The notes: generated by a model not told the origin, from the sequence alone. A stretch of DNA of 64,000 bases from Myxococcales bacterium (GCA_020633625.1 JACKDJ010000013.1:1-64000), one strand, 5' to 3'. Shown: positions 25,809-34,574, counted from the first letter of the stretch. Translations and numbers: made by a program.

Positions 25809-27491
25809 ATGCGAATCGTCTGTGACAGCTGCGGCGCGAAGTACTCGATCGCCGACGAGAAGATCTCGGGAAAGCTGTTCAAGGTGCGCTGCAAGAAGTG
25901 CGGCAACATGATCATGGTCGACGGTACCGTGGTTGGAGCCGAGGCTGGCGGTGGCGGCGAGTCGGTCTGGTACGTCGTGATCGACGGCGCCCAGACCGGA
26001 CCGATGTCAGCGGCCGAGGTGGCGATGCAGCTCCAAGCGGGCGCCGTCGATGCCGACACGTTCGCGTGGCAGGAGGGGATGGCCGACTGGCTTCGGCTGG
26101 CAGATATCCCGACGTTCGCCGGGCAGTTCGGTGCCGCCACCAGCCAAGAGGCGTTCGACGAGGAGCCGGTCCGCGCCGCTGAGCCCGCTCCCTCCCCGGC
26201 CCCGGCCCCCGCCCCGGTTGCCACAGCTCCGGCGCCCGCTGCGCGCCCGGCGGGCGGGTCGCTGCTGAGCCACGCCAGCGCGCCGCCGACATCCACATCC
26301 GAGTTCTTCGCGGCCAGCGGTCCGGCGCCGGCGCCCGCACCCTCGGCCTCGAGCTCCGGCGCGGCGAAGGCTGGCGACGGGACCGATGAGCGGTCCGAGT
26401 CGTCGGTGCTGTTCAGCCTGAGCGATCTGACGAGCAAGAAGAAGGAGAAGAAGGACGACGTGCCGCGGACCGAGGGGTCCGGGCTGATCGACATCCGCAT
26501 GCTCGCCTCGACGGCCCCGGCTTCGGGCGGGCCTGCCGACGCGGGCGGGAAGCCGGCGGCGACGGCGTCGATGCCGATTGTCGCGGCGATGCCGCTGCCT
26601 CCCCGGAAGTCGAACCTTGGCCTGTACATCGGGCTCGCGACACTCGCCGTGGTGGCAGCGCTTTTGGTCGCTGGCTTCTTGATCTACCAGGCATCGCAGA
26701 CGCAGCCTGCGGCGGTCGCGGCCGCGACCGAGGCCGGGCCCCCTGCGGAGGTCGCCGCGGCAGCTCCGCCCGCTGCAGAAGTTCCGGCTGCTGCGGCGCC
26801 TTCGGCTCCGGAGGCCGCGGATTCGGCGTCAGGCTCCGGGGAGGGCGCCGCAGGCGGCTCCGGCGACACGGCAGCGGCAGCCGAGGCTCCCGCGGAGGCG
26901 GGCGCGCCCGCGGGTGAAGAGCCGCCGACCGCCGTTGCGGCTGCGCCATCGGCGCCGCGAGCAGAGCGCGAGCGGACCGAGCGGACGGCCGCCGCGGAGC
27001 CAGCGCGGCCGGCCGCAGCAGAGCCGGCAGCCGCTCCGGCCGCGGCACGTCCTGCAGCGGCGCCCGCCGCCGCACCCGCCCCGGCGCCGGCGGCGGGCGA
27101 TCGAGAGCGCAGCACGTCCGCGGTCGACGACGCGCTCGCGGCGCTCCGCAATCGCAACGCGGGCGGAACCGCGCAGACGGCGCCGGCGGCGGCACCTGCC
27201 GCAGCTCCCGCGGCCGCACCGGCGGCAGCACCGGCTGCGCCGGCGCAGGGACTCACGCGCGACCAAGTGCAGTCGACGATTCGGCGCTACGGAAGCCGGG
27301 TCCGAGGGTGCGGCGAGTCGGGATCGGGCTCGTTCCCCATCCAGTTCGTCGTTCAGCCGAGCGGGTCGGTGACGAACGTGCAGGGCGACGGCAGCGACAC
27401 TTCGCAGTGCATCGCGAACGTGGTTCGCGACATGCAGTTCCCGGCGTTCCAGGGTGCCGCGGTCCCGGTCACGTACCCGTTCCGGCTCTAG
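25809..27491 (+). CDS. AgmX/GltJ-type zinc-ribbon, GYF, TonB-like inner-membrane protein
   Basis: The start is ATG 25809 (560 aa); the longer frame upstream only adds Arg-rich sequence. Domains in order: an MJ0042-type zinc ribbon with Cys5, Cys8, Cys28 and Cys31; a GYF_2 domain at about 54-97 (WYVVIDGAQTGPMSAAEVA, then WQEGMADWL); and a Pro/Ala linker. One transmembrane segment follows at about 269-295, then a very long Ala/Pro/Glu periplasmic stretch and a C-terminal AgmX/PglI or TonB-like domain (about 480-560, LTRDQVQSTIRRYGSRVRGC). This is the architecture of GltJ/AgmX, the inner-membrane switch of Myxococcus gliding, and of its sporulation paralogue NfsG. No motor (AglRQS/ExbBD type) gene is in the window. 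Confidence 0.9.
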   Translation: MRIVCDSCGAKYSIADEKISGKLFKVRCKKCGNMIMVDGTVVGAEAGGGGESVWYVVIDGAQTGPMSAAEVAMQLQAGAVDADTFAWQEGMADWLRLADIPTFAGQFGAATSQEAFDEEPVRAAEPAPSPAPAPAPVATAPAPAARPAGGSLLSHASAPPTSTSEFFAASGPAPAPAPSASSSGAAKAGDGTDERSESSVLFSLSDLTSKKKEKKDDVPRTEGSGLIDIRMLASTAPASGGPADAGGKPAATASMPIVAAMPLPPRKSNLGLYIGLATLAVVAALLVAGFLIYQASQTQPAAVAAATEAGPPAEVAAAAPPAAEVPAAAAPSAPEAADSASGSGEGAAGGSGDTAAAAEAPAEAGAPAGEEPPTAVAAAPSAPRAERERTERTAAAEPARPAAAEPAAAPAAARPAAAPAAAPAPAPAAGDRERSTSAVDDALAALRNRNAGGTAQTAPAAAPAAAPAAAPAAAPAAPAQGLTRDQVQSTIRRYGSRVRGCGESGSGSFPIQFVVQPSGSVTNVQGDGSDTSQCIANVVRDMQFPAFQGAAVPVTYPFRL

Positions 27492-27546
27492 GCGCGGATC
27501 GGGTCGGACGCTGCACCCGCGCTCGACGCCCACGGATCCCGTCGAA

Positions 27547-27575
27547 TTGACGGTCCGCAGGCCCCGGGATAGACT
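27547..27575 (+). promoter_or_regulatory. sigma70-type promoter
   Basis: TTGACG, 17 bp and TAGACT lie just upstream of the AGGAG site and ATG at 27599. It is one of the closest matches to the local consensus. Confidence 0.65.
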
Positions 27576-27598
27576 GCGCGGGAACTCAGGAGCGGCTC

Positions 27599-28513
27599 AT
27601 GCGAACGAACTTGGTGCCTCTCGCGCTTCTGCTCTGCGCGGCTCTGCCTTCGGCTGCAGTAGCCGGGCGTCCGGAGGTCATCGACACGACCGCGACGGAC
27701 GTCACGCTCGCGTACCGCTTCTCCCGAGGCGACGCGATGACGTACACGGCGAGTGTGACGGCGGACGCGGAGTATTTTCAGGGCACTGATGGATTGCTCT
27801 ACACATACAGCGCGGGGTTCGCGCTCACGTATGAGGTCCAGAGCGTGTCCGACACCGGTACGGCGCTCATCGCCACCGTCATCCGGAGCGTCGACGTGAA
27901 CATGACGGTCGACGGAGAGCCGCTCGATGCGCCGGACGTGGAGGCGGAGATTCGTGCGCGCCGCCGAACTCGGTCGGTGGCAGCAGACGGCACCCTCCTC
28001 GACCGGACAGGCGAGGAAGAGGAGGGCGAGCTTACCCAGCAGGAGGAGTTCGCGGTCGCCGTCGACCGCCAGTGCGAGGACGCGCTCCTGATGATGTGGC
28101 CTCAGCTTCCGACAGAGGCGATCGGTCCCGGGGACTCGTGGCTGCAGGTTGTGCCGCTCTCGGGGCATCGGCCGGGCAAGGGCTTCTCCGACACTGCAAC
28201 CGTCCGCTACACCCTCGCGGGATTCGCTGACGAAGGTGGTCGCCGCGTCGCGGTCATCGACGCCGAGATTGTGCTGACGGTCGACGGCGACGTGACTTCC
28301 GACACCGGCCACTCGCTGCGCGTCGTCGGACGCGGGAACGGGACTGGCTACATCCTGTTCGACGTTCAGGGCGGCCGCGTTCTGGAGTTCGGGAGCAGCG
28401 AGGGGGCGGTTGTTACCGGCACGCTGTCGAGCGGCCCACGGATCTCCGTCGGCGGCCGGACGGACTCGTTGTTCCGGGCCCAGGTGGTCAACGCTCAGGC
28501 TGCACCCGAGTGA
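27599..28513 (+). CDS. exported hypothetical protein
   Basis: The 304-aa protein starts at ATG 27599 with AGGAG six bases upstream. A signal peptide ends AVAG. The mature protein is rich in beta strands: repeated stretches such as VTLAYRFSRGDAMTYTASV, FALTYEVQSVSD and RRVAVIDAEIVLTVDGDV are separated by an acidic helix (GEEEEGELTQQEEF). There is no lipobox. It resembles exported proteins with a repeated barrel- or sandwich-like fold, but I cannot name the family. It has its own promoter and follows the GltJ-like gene by 107 bp. Confidence 0.75.
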   Translation: MRTNLVPLALLLCAALPSAAVAGRPEVIDTTATDVTLAYRFSRGDAMTYTASVTADAEYFQGTDGLLYTYSAGFALTYEVQSVSDTGTALIATVIRSVDVNMTVDGEPLDAPDVEAEIRARRRTRSVAADGTLLDRTGEEEEGELTQQEEFAVAVDRQCEDALLMMWPQLPTEAIGPGDSWLQVVPLSGHRPGKGFSDTATVRYTLAGFADEGGRRVAVIDAEIVLTVDGDVTSDTGHSLRVVGRGNGTGYILFDVQGGRVLEFGSSEGAVVTGTLSSGPRISVGGRTDSLFRAQVVNAQAAPE

Positions 28514-28527
28514 GGTCGGGCGGCGCG

Positions 28528-28555
28528 TTGACCCCGCGCCACACCCTGCTAGCGT
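28528..28555 (+). promoter_or_regulatory. promoter for a probable leaderless mRNA
   Basis: TTGACC, 16 bp and TAGCGT end seven bases before the GTG at 28563. A transcript starting at the usual distance would begin at or next to the start codon, so no ribosome-binding site would be included. Confidence 0.55.
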
Positions 28556-28562
28556 CTGAGGC

Positions 28563-30347
28563 GTGGCGCATCGAACACTCAGCTTGGTGGCTCGAAGGCT
28601 GCTGCCTGTGCTGGCGGCTGTCCTCGGGGCGTGTGGAGCCGACGAGGCGACTGGCGCGGCCGAGGGTGATGTTCGCCCGTATGCAGATGCGGGGAGTTAC
28701 GACCCCTGGAGCGACGACGCCGCGAGTGACGAGCCGCAAGACGAGTGCTTGCACGCGGTCGGCGAGGACTCCGACGGCGACGGGCTCGACGACGCCGTCG
28801 AGGACGCAGATCGGGACTGCGAGGCGAGCGCGGGCGAGACGGACTGGCTGTCGCCCGACACGGACGGTGATGGGCTCGAGGACGGCGAGGAAGACCTGAA
28901 CGCCAATGGCGTCTGGGACGAGGACCTCGGAGAGTTCGACCCGCGCTCGGCCGACACCGACCGCGACGGTGTGGCGGATGGCGACGAGGCAGCCGCGCTC
29001 GTCTGCCTGCGGACCATCGGCGACGCTGTCCCGCAGCGGGTCAGAGCCGGCAGCGGGGAGGCCGTCCTCCCCCCCGGCGCGGCGCTCGCCGGATCCACGT
29101 CGGAGGTTTCTGCGCGGCTGACACTGGAGGGCGGCGGCGTAGCCATCCTCGCGGCCGACCCGACGCTGTTGGCCCTCGCGTCGCCGGCGCCACCCGTGGG
29201 CGAGGGCTGGCGGCTCGTCGCTGCGAGCGCCGGCGCCGGGTCGATGCGCATCCTGCTGCGGGGTGACGTCGGCAGCGGAGTCTCGGAACAAGACGCGCTC
29301 AGCGCACTGGAGGCCTGGCTGGGTCTCGCGACCGACCGCGACCCGGGGAGTGACGAGGCCGACGGCGACGGGGAAGCTGGGATGCTGGTCGGCGGTGTCT
29401 TTGCGGCCCTGGAGTCGCGAAGCGGCGGGCAACAGACGCGCTGGGCTGCAGCGTTGGTGCCGGCAGAGCGCGGCGCCGAGGGCGCGGTGAGAGCAGCGGA
29501 TGCGGGAGCAGTGGCGCCTGGACCGGAGATGAGGATCCGGCGGGCGTGCGCGACCTTCGACGCCGGCGATCGCGCGACGTCGGCGCCAGCCAGCGTCCTC
29601 GTCGCCGACACGAGCGCCGGAGAGCGCGTCGGCCTGCTCCAGAGCGCAGACGCCGTGTTCCGCGGGCAGACCGCCGGGGGGGCAACGCCGGCGCTGATGA
29701 TCCTCCCCGGCGACTCGCACCTCATCGCGGCGGCCGGGGTACCACTCCCGCCCGGGCCGCTCGGGTCGCGGGCGCAGGTCGAGGAGGCGCTGAACCACTC
29801 GGCGACCGGCCTGGCCGATCAGCGGCTCTGGTACAACCTCCGCGCGTGGGTCGATCGTCGGGACGCCCCGATGGCCGCGGTCGTCGTTGGCCGACGCGAG
29901 GACACCGAGTTCCGGCTAGGCACCTCGAACGGGTTCGAGGGGCACCCGTACGCTGAGCCACTAGACGAGGGCGAGGCACGTGCGGCGCTGGTCCAGTTTT
30001 ACGGGGAGACGCTGGGTGCCGCCGGGGTCCAGCTCGTCGCCATCCGCGCCGGAAGCTCGTGCGACGACGAGGCCGCTTCGCTGGCCGAGGTCGCGGGGGC
30101 GGCGAGCGGCGCTTTCTTCGACGGCTGTGCGGGCGGGCTCTCGTCCGACGATTGGACAGCCGCGGTCGCCGACGTCACGTCTCGCTGGGCGGCCATCGAG
30201 GTCTCGCGCCCCGTCGTGCCGGGGACCGTCGAGTTGGCCGGCGCAGTGCCCCGCTCGGCGTGGGACGAAGGGGACGTCGTGGGGCGTCCGATCGGACCGA
30301 CGGTGGACGGGGCCGCAGCGTACATGTATTGGTCCGCCTCGGACTAG
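28563..30347 (+). CDS. lipoprotein with Ca-binding DxDxDG repeats
   Basis: Translation from GTG 28563 gives 594 aa: a signal sequence with lipobox LGAC near residue 24, then a short acidic linker. Three to four thrombospondin type-3-like calcium repeats follow (DSDGDGLDD, DTDGDGLEDGEE, DTDRDGVADGDE) at about 68-145. The remaining 450 residues form one or two globular regions of mixed alpha/beta type with a few cysteines. An SSC and a DGC-type pair suggest disulfides. I do not recognise this region. Lack of a ribosome-binding site agrees with a leaderless transcript. A cell-surface role with calcium-dependent stability is inferred. Confidence 0.75.
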   Translation: MAHRTLSLVARRLLPVLAAVLGACGADEATGAAEGDVRPYADAGSYDPWSDDAASDEPQDECLHAVGEDSDGDGLDDAVEDADRDCEASAGETDWLSPDTDGDGLEDGEEDLNANGVWDEDLGEFDPRSADTDRDGVADGDEAAALVCLRTIGDAVPQRVRAGSGEAVLPPGAALAGSTSEVSARLTLEGGGVAILAADPTLLALASPAPPVGEGWRLVAASAGAGSMRILLRGDVGSGVSEQDALSALEAWLGLATDRDPGSDEADGDGEAGMLVGGVFAALESRSGGQQTRWAAALVPAERGAEGAVRAADAGAVAPGPEMRIRRACATFDAGDRATSAPASVLVADTSAGERVGLLQSADAVFRGQTAGGATPALMILPGDSHLIAAAGVPLPPGPLGSRAQVEEALNHSATGLADQRLWYNLRAWVDRRDAPMAAVVVGRREDTEFRLGTSNGFEGHPYAEPLDEGEARAALVQFYGETLGAAGVQLVAIRAGSSCDDEAASLAEVAGAASGAFFDGCAGGLSSDDWTAAVADVTSRWAAIEVSRPVVPGTVELAGAVPRSAWDEGDVVGRPIGPTVDGAAAYMYWSASD

Positions 30348-30389
30348 CTGTGCTGACCACGGACCTGACCGGTGACGAGAGAGAGCTGG

Positions 30390-31250
30390 ATGCGGTCGAT
30401 TTCGGCCCAGACGACGCTGGTGCCGCTGTTAGTGTTGATTGCGTTCGCAACGCCTGCGCGCGCCGACGCACAGGTTCTGCCGGTGGTCGTGGACGCGACC
30501 GGCACGACCGAGGTCGCTTGGTGGGTTGGGGGCGACGAGCCGCGCGCCGAGTTCGTCGCGGCTCTCGTCGGTGCGGCGGGGTCAGCGCTGCTGGACCCCA
30601 CGACCGCGAGGCCGACGACGGAGGTGAGTCGGGTGCTGCGCCGCGCGGACATCACGGACTCGAACGCGCGCAGTCTCGCTGGTCTCTACGGTGCGAGTGA
30701 GGTCCTGTGCGGCCGGGTGGAGCGGTCGACCGCCGGGTCCATCGCCTGGATCGGCGTCGACCGGTTCACGGTCCACGCGGCGTTGCGGTTGGTGGATGTG
30801 GCGAGCGGGGCGGTGCTCTGGGAGCTCGACGATGAGAGAGTGGGGTTCGGGAACGACGGTGCACACCGCGCGGCCGTCGCGATGGCCCACGCGGTCGCGG
30901 CGCGGCTGTCGCGGGCCGGCGCGGGCGGGCCGGTCGGTGTCGACTCGGACGTGCCTGTCGTGGTCGTCGAGAGTCCGTCGGGGGCACAGCCGTACATCGC
31001 GTTTCGCGGTGCCCTCGCCGACGAGGTGGTGGGCATCGTCGAAGTGACCGAGGTCTGGGCGTCCGAGGGACGGGTCGCGTTCGCGCTGCTGCTTGACGAG
31101 GGGGTGGCGCGCGACGACGTGTCGACCGCCCTGCAGCGGTTTCGTCAGTCGCCACCGTCGGGATTTCGCGTCGTCGGCTGGCATGACGACGCAGACGTCT
31201 TGCGCGTCCGCCTGGCGCCGGTGTTCGCGCCGGATGGCAGCTCGTGGTGA
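30390..31250 (+). CDS. exported protein, possibly CsgG/FlgT-like
   Basis: ATG 30390 gives 286 aa with a signal peptide ending ARA-DA; GTG 30372 would add six residues. The first domain (about 30-185) has the pattern LLDPTTARPTTEVSRVLRRA, LYGASEVLCGRVE, ALRLVDVASGAVLWEL and AVAMAHAVAARL. This resembles the alpha/beta fold of CsgG, FlgT and LpoB-type lipoproteins. The second half is different, with a strand-rich segment. It has no lipobox. The stop overlaps the next start (GTGA), which couples it to the glycosidase-like gene. Assignment to the CsgG fold is tentative. Confidence 0.6.
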   Translation: MRSISAQTTLVPLLVLIAFATPARADAQVLPVVVDATGTTEVAWWVGGDEPRAEFVAALVGAAGSALLDPTTARPTTEVSRVLRRADITDSNARSLAGLYGASEVLCGRVERSTAGSIAWIGVDRFTVHAALRLVDVASGAVLWELDDERVGFGNDGAHRAAVAMAHAVAARLSRAGAGGPVGVDSDVPVVVVESPSGAQPYIAFRGALADEVVGIVEVTEVWASEGRVAFALLLDEGVARDDVSTALQRFRQSPPSGFRVVGWHDDADVLRVRLAPVFAPDGSSW

Positions 31251-32257
31251 GGCGTCATCGGTCAGCGGGGTGGGCGGTAGCCCTGCTAGCGGTCCTCGTG
31301 GTGGTCCCCGGGTACGCGGCGGTGGAGGGGCGTGGGGCCGCGCTGTCGCTCTGCTATGACTCAGAGATCTCGGCGACGCACGCGGGGCTGCTGTGGGAGA
31401 TCGCGAACGGCGGCGCCGATCGGGTCTCGCTGGTCGTGGAGTGGAGCCAGCGCGACGTCACCGCGAGCTCTCTCCACCGCAGCGAGACGACTCCGACCGA
31501 TGAAGTCGTGCGGGCGGCGATCCGGGATGCACACGCGCTGGGGCTGAAGGTCCTCCTGTTCCCGATCGTCGCGCTGGATGCCCGCGCCGCTGGCGACTGG
31601 CGGGGCGTGCTGCGCCCGGCGTCGCCGCCGGAGTGGTTCGCGTCGTACGGCCAGTACGTAGCTCACTACGCAAGGATCGCCGCGGAAGAAGATGCCGAAT
31701 CGTTCAGCGTCGGCTCGGAGCTGGGGTCGCTGGAGCACCGCGATGCGGAGTGGCGGACTTTGATCGCCGATGTGCGAGAGATCTATGGTGGCGAGCTGAC
31801 TTACAGTGCAAACTGGGACCACTACTTTAATACTCCGTTCTGGGACGATCTCGATGTTGCGGGGATCACGGCGTACTACGAGCTCGCAGATGGGGCCGAA
31901 CGGCCGAGCGTCGAGGTCATGACGGAGCGGTTCGGTCAGTTCTGGGAGGCGGTCTCCGTGTTCTCCGAGGGTGTCGGTCGTCCGGTGATGGTGACGGAGG
32001 CCGGGTACGTGTCACAGCCGTCGGCTGCCGCCCGACCGTGGGATCATACGTCGGACGGAGATGTGGACCTGGCGCTCCAATCCGCCTGCTGGGAGGCGTT
32101 CGTGCGATCGTTGGCAGATGTGCGCGGCGTACGGGCGGCCTACGTCTGGAACTGGTTCGGCGGCGGTGGGCCCACCGACAACGGGTACACGGTCCGGGGA
32201 AAGCCGGCGGCGGCGGCGGTCGAGGCCTGGTGGCGCGGCGAGGAGGGGGCGCGATGA
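31247..32257 (+). CDS. GH113-like glycoside hydrolase with N-terminal membrane anchor
   Basis: GTG 31247 overlaps the preceding stop, giving 336 aa. Residues 8-26 are a signal anchor or uncleaved signal peptide. The rest fits a TIM barrel of the GH113/GH5-like clan: LGLKVLLFPIVAL, a putative acid/base Glu158 in SVGSELGSLE after strand 4, and a putative nucleophile Glu251 in VMVTEAGY. AYVWNWFGGGG at the end is also typical. GH113 enzymes known so far are mannanases, but the substrate here is open. It might trim the cell's own exopolysaccharide. The NAD kinase ATG overlaps its stop. Confidence 0.75.
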   Translation: MRRHRSAGWAVALLAVLVVVPGYAAVEGRGAALSLCYDSEISATHAGLLWEIANGGADRVSLVVEWSQRDVTASSLHRSETTPTDEVVRAAIRDAHALGLKVLLFPIVALDARAAGDWRGVLRPASPPEWFASYGQYVAHYARIAAEEDAESFSVGSELGSLEHRDAEWRTLIADVREIYGGELTYSANWDHYFNTPFWDDLDVAGITAYYELADGAERPSVEVMTERFGQFWEAVSVFSEGVGRPVMVTEAGYVSQPSAAARPWDHTSDGDVDLALQSACWEAFVRSLADVRGVRAAYVWNWFGGGGPTDNGYTVRGKPAAAAVEAWWRGEEGAR

Positions 32258-33132
32258 GAGCGCTGGTCGTTCAGAAGGTGGCGAAGCTGGACGTGCTGCG
32301 CGCGCGCTCGCCCGAGCGGGTCGAGCAGCTCGCATCGGCCGACGCGGGGATCTTTGCCGCGATGTCCGACGCGTCGGCTCAGCAGACGGCGGCCAACGCC
32401 GAGGTCGTCGAGACGTTGAGCAGGCTCGGGGTGGAGGCGAGGCACATCACGCGCGACGACCTCGACGGCGTCCCGGACGGGACCGATCTCGTCATCGCGG
32501 TCGGCGGCGACGGGACGATGCTCGATGTGTCGCACTGGGTGGATTCGACCCCGCTGCTCGGGGTGAACTCGGATCCTTCGCGATCGGTCGGGTACTTCTG
32601 CGCGTGCGATGCGGCCGGCTTGGAGCGCGTTGTGGAGCGGTTCCTTCGGGGGGAGAGCGACGTTCGGGTTCTCCACCGTATCGCGCTGACGGTCGACGGG
32701 ACGCGTCTGCCGATGCCGTGCATGAACGACTTGCTGGTGACGAACTCGAACCCGGCGATGATGTCTCGGTATGTGATCACGTCGGGTGAGCGGTCCGAGA
32801 CCCACGCGTCGAGCGGGGTGTGGATCAGCACGCCGGCCGGGTCGACGGCGGGAATTCGGTCGGCGGGCGGAACGGTGATGCCGCTGCAAGGCGCGTTGAT
32901 GCAGTACCTGGTGCGGGAGCCGTACACGACAGGTCTCGCGCGGTACCCGCTGCTGCGCGGCGTACGACACCTGTCGGAGGGCCTGGCGATTCGGAGCCTG
33001 ATGGACGACGGGAGAGTCTACGTAGACGGACCGTACATCTCGATCCCGTTCCCGCTGGGGTCGACGCTCGCGCTCGGCGAGGGCCCGCGACTGCGGGTGG
33101 TCGACATGGACGTGGATCGGCGCGAGCGTTGA
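32254..33132 (+). CDS. nadK: NAD kinase
   Basis: NadK phosphorylates NAD+ to NADP+ using ATP. The 292-aa protein carries the GGDGT motif at 84-88 (Asp86 is the catalytic/Mg2+ residue). LLGVNSDPSRSVGYF is the family's NPG-like segment in variant form, followed by MNDLLVTNSNPAMMSRYVI and the THASSGVWISTPAGSTA substrate loop. It starts at ATG 32254, overlapping the GH113-like stop by four bases. The N-terminal 35 residues are longer than in the shortest homologues. The enzyme is likely functional. Confidence 0.93.
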   Translation: MRALVVQKVAKLDVLRARSPERVEQLASADAGIFAAMSDASAQQTAANAEVVETLSRLGVEARHITRDDLDGVPDGTDLVIAVGGDGTMLDVSHWVDSTPLLGVNSDPSRSVGYFCACDAAGLERVVERFLRGESDVRVLHRIALTVDGTRLPMPCMNDLLVTNSNPAMMSRYVITSGERSETHASSGVWISTPAGSTAGIRSAGGTVMPLQGALMQYLVREPYTTGLARYPLLRGVRHLSEGLAIRSLMDDGRVYVDGPYISIPFPLGSTLALGEGPRLRVVDMDVDRRER

Positions 33133-33143
33133 CCCGCGGAAGT

Positions 33144-33171
33144 TTGACGTCGCGGTGGTGCCGCGTAGTGT
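33144..33171 (+). promoter_or_regulatory. putative promoter
   Basis: TTGACG, 16 bp and TAGTGT, about 47 bp before the ATG at 33219. Confidence 0.5.
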
Positions 33172-33218
33172 CGGCGTGGGCTCGGCGCGGTGCCGGACCT
33201 ACAGCCGGGTCAAGACGC

Positions 33219-33707
33219 ATGGCATCGGGTCGACGCAAGAGTCAGAGCACGACGGGCGCTGGGTTTTACACGGCGGTGCTCGCCGTGGGGGCGCTGGCGG
33301 CGATGTTCGTCGCTGGCTTTCGGCTGGGGCAGACGATGCCGGACGCGGATCTGACTCCGGGTTTCGCGGAGCAGCTCATGCCGTCGCACCGGGAGGCGAT
33401 CGAGGCGCCGGATCTCGAGATCCCGCGCCGGGTCGTCGAGCCCGAGGAGTTCACGTTCTACGAGCCGCGCCCGGCGCGTGAGCCAGCGCCGGCGGTGGCG
33501 CCCGAGGCGGCGCCGGTGGTCGCCCCCGTGATCGCCCCGGTTGTCGTCGAGCCGGGGCCGGCTGACGACGCGGCGCCGGCGGTCGGCGCGGAGGAGAGCG
33601 CGCGTGTCCTGGAGCGGACGCCCGTGGTCGTGGAGCCGACACCGACGCAATCGCCGGAGCGCTTCGAGCGGGTCGCGGTGGTGGTGTCGGAGCCGCCGGC
33701 GGAGTGA
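33219..33707 (+). CDS. single-pass membrane protein with Pro/Val-rich tail
   Basis: The 162-aa protein has a basic N-terminus, one transmembrane helix at about 16-34 and a periplasmic tail. The tail is low-complexity, rich in Pro, Val, Ala and Glu, with repeated VVAPVIAPVVVEPG-like segments. Such tails span the periplasm or serve as spacers, as in TonB and the GltJ-like protein above. No enzymatic domain is seen. It starts at ATG 33219; longer in-frame starts overlap nadK. The function is unknown. Confidence 0.65.
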   Translation: MASGRRKSQSTTGAGFYTAVLAVGALAAMFVAGFRLGQTMPDADLTPGFAEQLMPSHREAIEAPDLEIPRRVVEPEEFTFYEPRPAREPAPAVAPEAAPVVAPVIAPVVVEPGPADDAAPAVGAEESARVLERTPVVVEPTPTQSPERFERVAVVVSEPPAE

Positions 33708-33733
33708 TGCCGTCGGCGAAGGGCGCGCGGTCC

Positions 33734-33761
33734 TTGTGTCGTGGGTGGCCAAGGGTTAGGT
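33734..33761 (+). promoter_or_regulatory. putative promoter
   Basis: TTGTGT, 16 bp and TTAGGT about 40 bp before ATG 33803. Confidence 0.4.
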
Positions 33762-33802
33762 TCGCGCGACAACGCGTCTCGCGTTTGACTGGAGGTAGTT
33801 CG

Positions 33803-34528
33803 ATGGGTCGCAGCTCTCTGATCGTCGCCGCCGCCCTGGCCGGTGTGTCGGCGGGGTGTGGGGGTAACCAAGAGACGGGCGAAGCGGACGCGGCGAGCAC
33901 GAGCGCATGCCAGGCGCTTCGGAACGCCGTGGTGTTGCCGGTCGATGGGTTCGACTATCTCGTCTATCCGCGGGACACGAACGGCGACTGCGCGACCGAC
34001 CTCTGGCGCCTCTACGACGTCGTCGATGACGACGGGAACGTGCTGATCGGCGCGGCGGCATACCGCGATCCCGCGAACTCGCGCATCGTTCATTCGAACC
34101 GGCGCATCCGGCAGCAGTGGCTGGATCTGAACCTGGACGGCTACGTCGATGTCGTGAGGTATTACGACGCGCTCGAGCGCTTGGAGCGTGTCGAGTACGA
34201 CACGAACTACGACCAGAACATCGACCTCAGCGAGACGTACGCAGAGGGGCGACTCGTCAGTCGAAGCGTCGACACGCAAGGCGACGACACGACCGACGTG
34301 TTCCGGTACTACCGGGATCAGGAAGTGTTCCGCATCGAGGTCGACACCGACGGCGACGGCGTGAAGGATGCTTGGCACTTCTACGACTCCGACGGGCTCG
34401 CCCGCATCGGCCGCGACACCGACGGCGATGGGGACATCGACACGTGGGAGCGGCGGTCGATGGTGCGCACGTCGGGCAGCGCGAGCCCCGACGGGCCGAC
34501 CGCGCCGGAGGGGTCCGGGGACGAGTAG
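33803..34528 (+). CDS. lipoprotein with acidic EF-hand-like repeats
   Basis: ATG 33803 follows GGAGG by seven bases; 241 aa. Lipobox SAGC at about residue 19. The mature protein consists of about eight similar units with Asp-rich turns, among them DTNGDCATDLWRLYD, DLNLDGYVDVVRYYD, DTNYDQNIDLSETY, DTDGDGVKDAWHFYD and DTDGDGDIDTWERR. Each unit pairs a DxDxDG-type calcium loop with an aromatic-rich strand. The repeats resemble beta-solenoid or TSP3-like calcium-binding stretches. Surface or periplasmic location is predicted; the role is unknown. Confidence 0.78.
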   Translation: MGRSSLIVAAALAGVSAGCGGNQETGEADAASTSACQALRNAVVLPVDGFDYLVYPRDTNGDCATDLWRLYDVVDDDGNVLIGAAAYRDPANSRIVHSNRRIRQQWLDLNLDGYVDVVRYYDALERLERVEYDTNYDQNIDLSETYAEGRLVSRSVDTQGDDTTDVFRYYRDQEVFRIEVDTDGDGVKDAWHFYDSDGLARIGRDTDGDGDIDTWERRSMVRTSGSASPDGPTAPEGSGDE

Positions 34529-34545
34529 ACCGGTGTGGGGTCGCG

Positions 34546-34574
34546 TTGACACCGTAGACCCGCACGCCTAGGGT
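34546..34574 (+). promoter_or_regulatory. lepA operon promoter
   Basis: TTGACA, 17 bp and TAGGGT, 29 bp before the lepA ATG. It is the best -35 match in the window besides the tRNA promoter and likely drives the seven-gene run to 42896. Confidence 0.7.

Noticed and set aside
26700..27250. Ala/Pro-coding repetitive DNA in the GltJ-like gene as a repeat element
   Set aside because: The repetition is at the amino-acid level (Ala/Pro/Glu linker) without a clean DNA unit, so it is described as part of the gene.
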